DNA of 7,133 bases from Betaproteobacteria bacterium (GTDB lineage Bacteria; Pseudomonadota; Gammaproteobacteria; Burkholderiales; Burkholderiaceae_E). Location of the stretch: the NCBI GenBank assembly GCA_009922405.1, contig RFVZ01000134.1, positions 1 through 7,133 of the forward strand. Reading direction: 5' to 3'. Each line of letters starts with the position of its first letter. Position 1 is the first letter of the stretch. Of this stretch, positions 5,710-7,133 are shown piece after piece. The notes below the pieces were generated by a model. That model did not search any database, had not been told where the DNA came from, and was given only the letters and a program-made list of their open reading frames with translations. The translations under genes were made by a program, and so were the position numbers.

Positions 5710-6671
5710 TAGCGCTCAAGGGCACGGGCCGCCCCGATCAAAGCCGGTGAGTGCTCGCTCACGATCACCCAGGTTGGAATGGTGGACAGATAAGACTTGA
5801 AGCGGCCTTTGTCTTCGAATCGGGTTCGAAACATCGATGCTTCGAGGTGCGCGAGCAGGCGTGGCGCAATACCACCACCGATATAGACGCCGCCCCTCGC
5901 GCCGAGCGTTAACGCCAGGTCACCAGCGACACTTCCGAGAAAGGCGCAGAACCATTGCACTGCCCGCTTACAGTCGGGATCCGAATCGGATGCTTGAAGA
6001 ATTTTCTCGGGAGTGTTCAACGCTGGTGAGCGAGCGTCAATGGCGGCGCTTGCTTCGTACAAGTTCACCAAACCGGGACCGGACAATACGCGCTCAGCCG
6101 AAACATGGCCGAAACGGCCCCTTAAGTGCGCGATCACCGCCGCCTCTTCGTCGCTCTGTGCCGATAGCGAAACATGTCCGCCTTCACCCGCAATCGGCAC
6201 CCAAGCGCTCTTCCCGCTAGAGAGAAGGCCAGAAACGCCGAGACCTGTCCCGGCACCGATCAAGGCCTTGGGCGAACCCTCAACTTCTGCGCCGGGGCCA
6301 ATCTGATGCAGTTCTGAACGAGCGATTTCAGGCAACGACAGTGCCAATGCGGTGAAATCGTTGATCACAATGAATTGCTCGAATTGATAATGATTCTTGA
6401 GCGCAGCAATTGAAAAGGACCAGTGATGATTCGTCATCTGGACGCGATCGCCTGTGATCGGCGTGGCAATTCCGATTGCGCAAAAACGTGGCGTCGGTAG
6501 ACCGTGATTGTTGAGGTAGGTCTGAATAGCCGCGCCGATCGATTCAAAATCCACACAGGGAAGGCGTTCGATCAGAGACAAGGGAGCGGCGGGATCCGAC
6601 TGCCATGCAAATCGGGCGTTGGTTCCGCCAACATCGCCAATCAAACGACTCGAGCCAGGAACTTTGGTCAA
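5709..6671 (-). CDS. glk: Glucokinase (Glk family, non-ROK)
   Basis: ATP-dependent phosphorylation of glucose to glucose 6-phosphate; cytosolic. Member of the E. coli-type glucokinase family. Numbered from the GTG at 6686, the phosphate-binding motif DVGGTNARFA is at 18-27, the catalytic base is Asp110 in VINDFTALA (preceded by Asn109), AGTGLGVSGL is at 145-154, the sugar-contact GEGGHVSL is at 167-174 (Glu168, His171), and Glu198 begins ERVLSGPGLVNLYEA. GGVYIGGGIAPRL (265-277) and the C-terminal FEDKGRF and EHSPALIGAA are also family-typical. I prefer the TTG at 6671-6669 (320 aa, MTKVPGSSRLIGDVGGTN) because GAGGGGTGA lies just before it, while the in-frame GTG at 6686 (325 aa) has no Shine-Dalgarno. 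No sugar transporter or regulator is adjacent. Regulation is not evident from the sequence. Confidence 0.96.
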   Translation of the reverse strand: MTKVPGSSRLIGDVGGTNARFAWQSDPAAPLSLIERLPCVDFESIGAAIQTYLNNHGLPTPRFCAIGIATPITGDRVQMTNHHWSFSIAALKNHYQFEQFIVINDFTALALSLPEIARSELHQIGPGAEVEGSPKALIGAGTGLGVSGLLSSGKSAWVPIAGEGGHVSLSAQSDEEAAVIAHLRGRFGHVSAERVLSGPGLVNLYEASAAIDARSPALNTPEKILQASDSDPDCKRAVQWFCAFLGSVAGDLALTLGARGGVYIGGGIAPRLLAHLEASMFRTRFEDKGRFKSYLSTIPTWVIVSEHSPALIGAARALER

Positions 6672-6830
6672 AAAGTCACCCCTCACTTGGAAAATTCATC
6701 ACTGAGTCCTCTCTGCATCGCATTGCAACTGGCTGAATATTGAAACCATTCGATTATTTTCCGGGACGGGATGATTTATGATCTTGAAATTGATTCTTTA
6801 TCCCGATTGCAGAAAACCGCGAGAAGAGAA
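6672..6830. other. Divergent intergenic region, glk / exported protein gene
   Basis: 159 bp, clearly more AT-rich than the flanking genes, as expected for a region with divergent promoters. On the plus strand TATGAT (6777-6782), about 48 nt before the ATG at 6831, is a plausible -10 box, but the -35 at 17 bp (TTATTT) is poor. In the glk direction the purine stretch GAGGGGTGA (6674-6682) is the ribosome binding site used for the start call. No clear operator palindrome is seen. Confidence 0.35.
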
Positions 6831-7133
6831 ATGACCTCAATCATCAGAAAGTTATGTTCCCTGTCGCTAACCGCATGGATCGCGCTTGCCGCACCTGTGG
6901 CCATGGCGGGGATGATGGTCACTGAAGTCACCGGCAAAGTCGAACTCAGCGGAAAGGGGCCGGTCAGCACTCTCGCTCAGGTTCCCGACGGCTCCAAATT
7001 GCAACTCTCTGCGGGCGCTACGCTCGTCGTTGTGGATCTTGTCAGCGGGCGCGAATTTGTCCTCACGGGTGCCAATACCTACCTCGCTACGGCTGCCGGT
7101 CCGACGACTGCAGACGGCAAGCCCGTTCAAGCG
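6831..7133 (+). CDS. Exported protein with FecR-like region, N-terminal 101 codons (runs off the right edge)
   Basis: ATG at 6831 opens a frame that stays open to the edge. The first 26 residues are a good Sec signal peptide: basic MTSIIRK, a hydrophobic core through LTAWIALAAPV, and a cleavage site after AMA (24-26), so the product should be periplasmic or further exported. The mature start MMVTEVTGKVEL and the alternating hydrophobic pattern that follows (VPDGSKLQLSAGATLVVVDL, then GREFVLTG) resemble the short beta repeats of FecR-type periplasmic domains, where a GxV strand precedes a 'gd.L.l..ga.v.l' strand pair. The family call rests on pattern only and the C-terminal part is unseen, so the role is unknown. 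The purine-rich GAGAAGAGAA just before the ATG is a modest ribosome binding site. It diverges from glk across a 159-bp gap. Confidence 0.75.
   Translation, partial: MTSIIRKLCSLSLTAWIALAAPVAMAGMMVTEVTGKVELSGKGPVSTLAQVPDGSKLQLSAGATLVVVDLVSGREFVLTGANTYLATAAGPTTADGKPVQA

Noticed and set aside
6784..6812. TTGAAA (6784) as a -35 box for the exported protein gene
   Set aside because: No -10-like hexamer at 16-18 bp downstream; the TATGAT at 6777 lies before it.

Overview
The window looks like a piece of a GC-rich Gram-negative chromosome, most likely a betaproteobacterium. Three things suggest this: the gene order pyrG-kdsA-eno, the Betaproteobacteria-like N-termini of enolase and CTP synthase as I remember them, and an enzyme of Kdo (LPS core) synthesis. 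A gammaproteobacterium cannot be excluded from the sequence alone. Nothing here looks like a phage, transposon, CRISPR array, tRNA or rRNA.

Layout. From the left edge, on the minus strand and read right to left: pyrG (1048-2706), kdsA (188-1051) and the first 48 codons of eno (1-144, cut by the window edge). pyrG and kdsA overlap by 4 bp (GTGA), and 43 bp separate kdsA from eno, so the three look like one operon. A short-chain dehydrogenase/reductase gene (2792-3574, minus) lies 85 bp upstream of pyrG. The gap holds a perfect TATAAT -10 hexamer for pyrG and a GC-rich leader that can fold. Diverging from the SDR gene across a 124-bp spacer is a complete ETF:ubiquinone oxidoreductase gene (3699-5390, plus). 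At its 3' end sits a 58-codon minus-strand ORF (5372-5548) that encodes only the first half of an RNA-recognition-motif (RRM) domain. Then come a glucokinase gene (5709-6671, minus) and, diverging from it, the start of a gene for an exported protein with a FecR-like region (6831 to the right edge).

Function. pyrG, kdsA and eno are core metabolism: CTP supply (also needed by KdsB to make CMP-Kdo), Kdo-8-phosphate synthesis, and the enolase step that yields PEP, which is a KdsA substrate. ETF-QO passes electrons from acyl-CoA and other dehydrogenases through ETF to ubiquinone. The divergent SDR may belong to the same broad acyl or alcohol oxidation metabolism, but that is inference. Glucokinase feeds glucose into central metabolism.

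Most of the window is ordinary housekeeping DNA. The observations worth a second look are the half-RRM ORF abutting the ETF-QO stop codon, the structured SD-poor pyrG leader, and the FecR-like exported protein at the edge. I see no convincing new multi-gene system.
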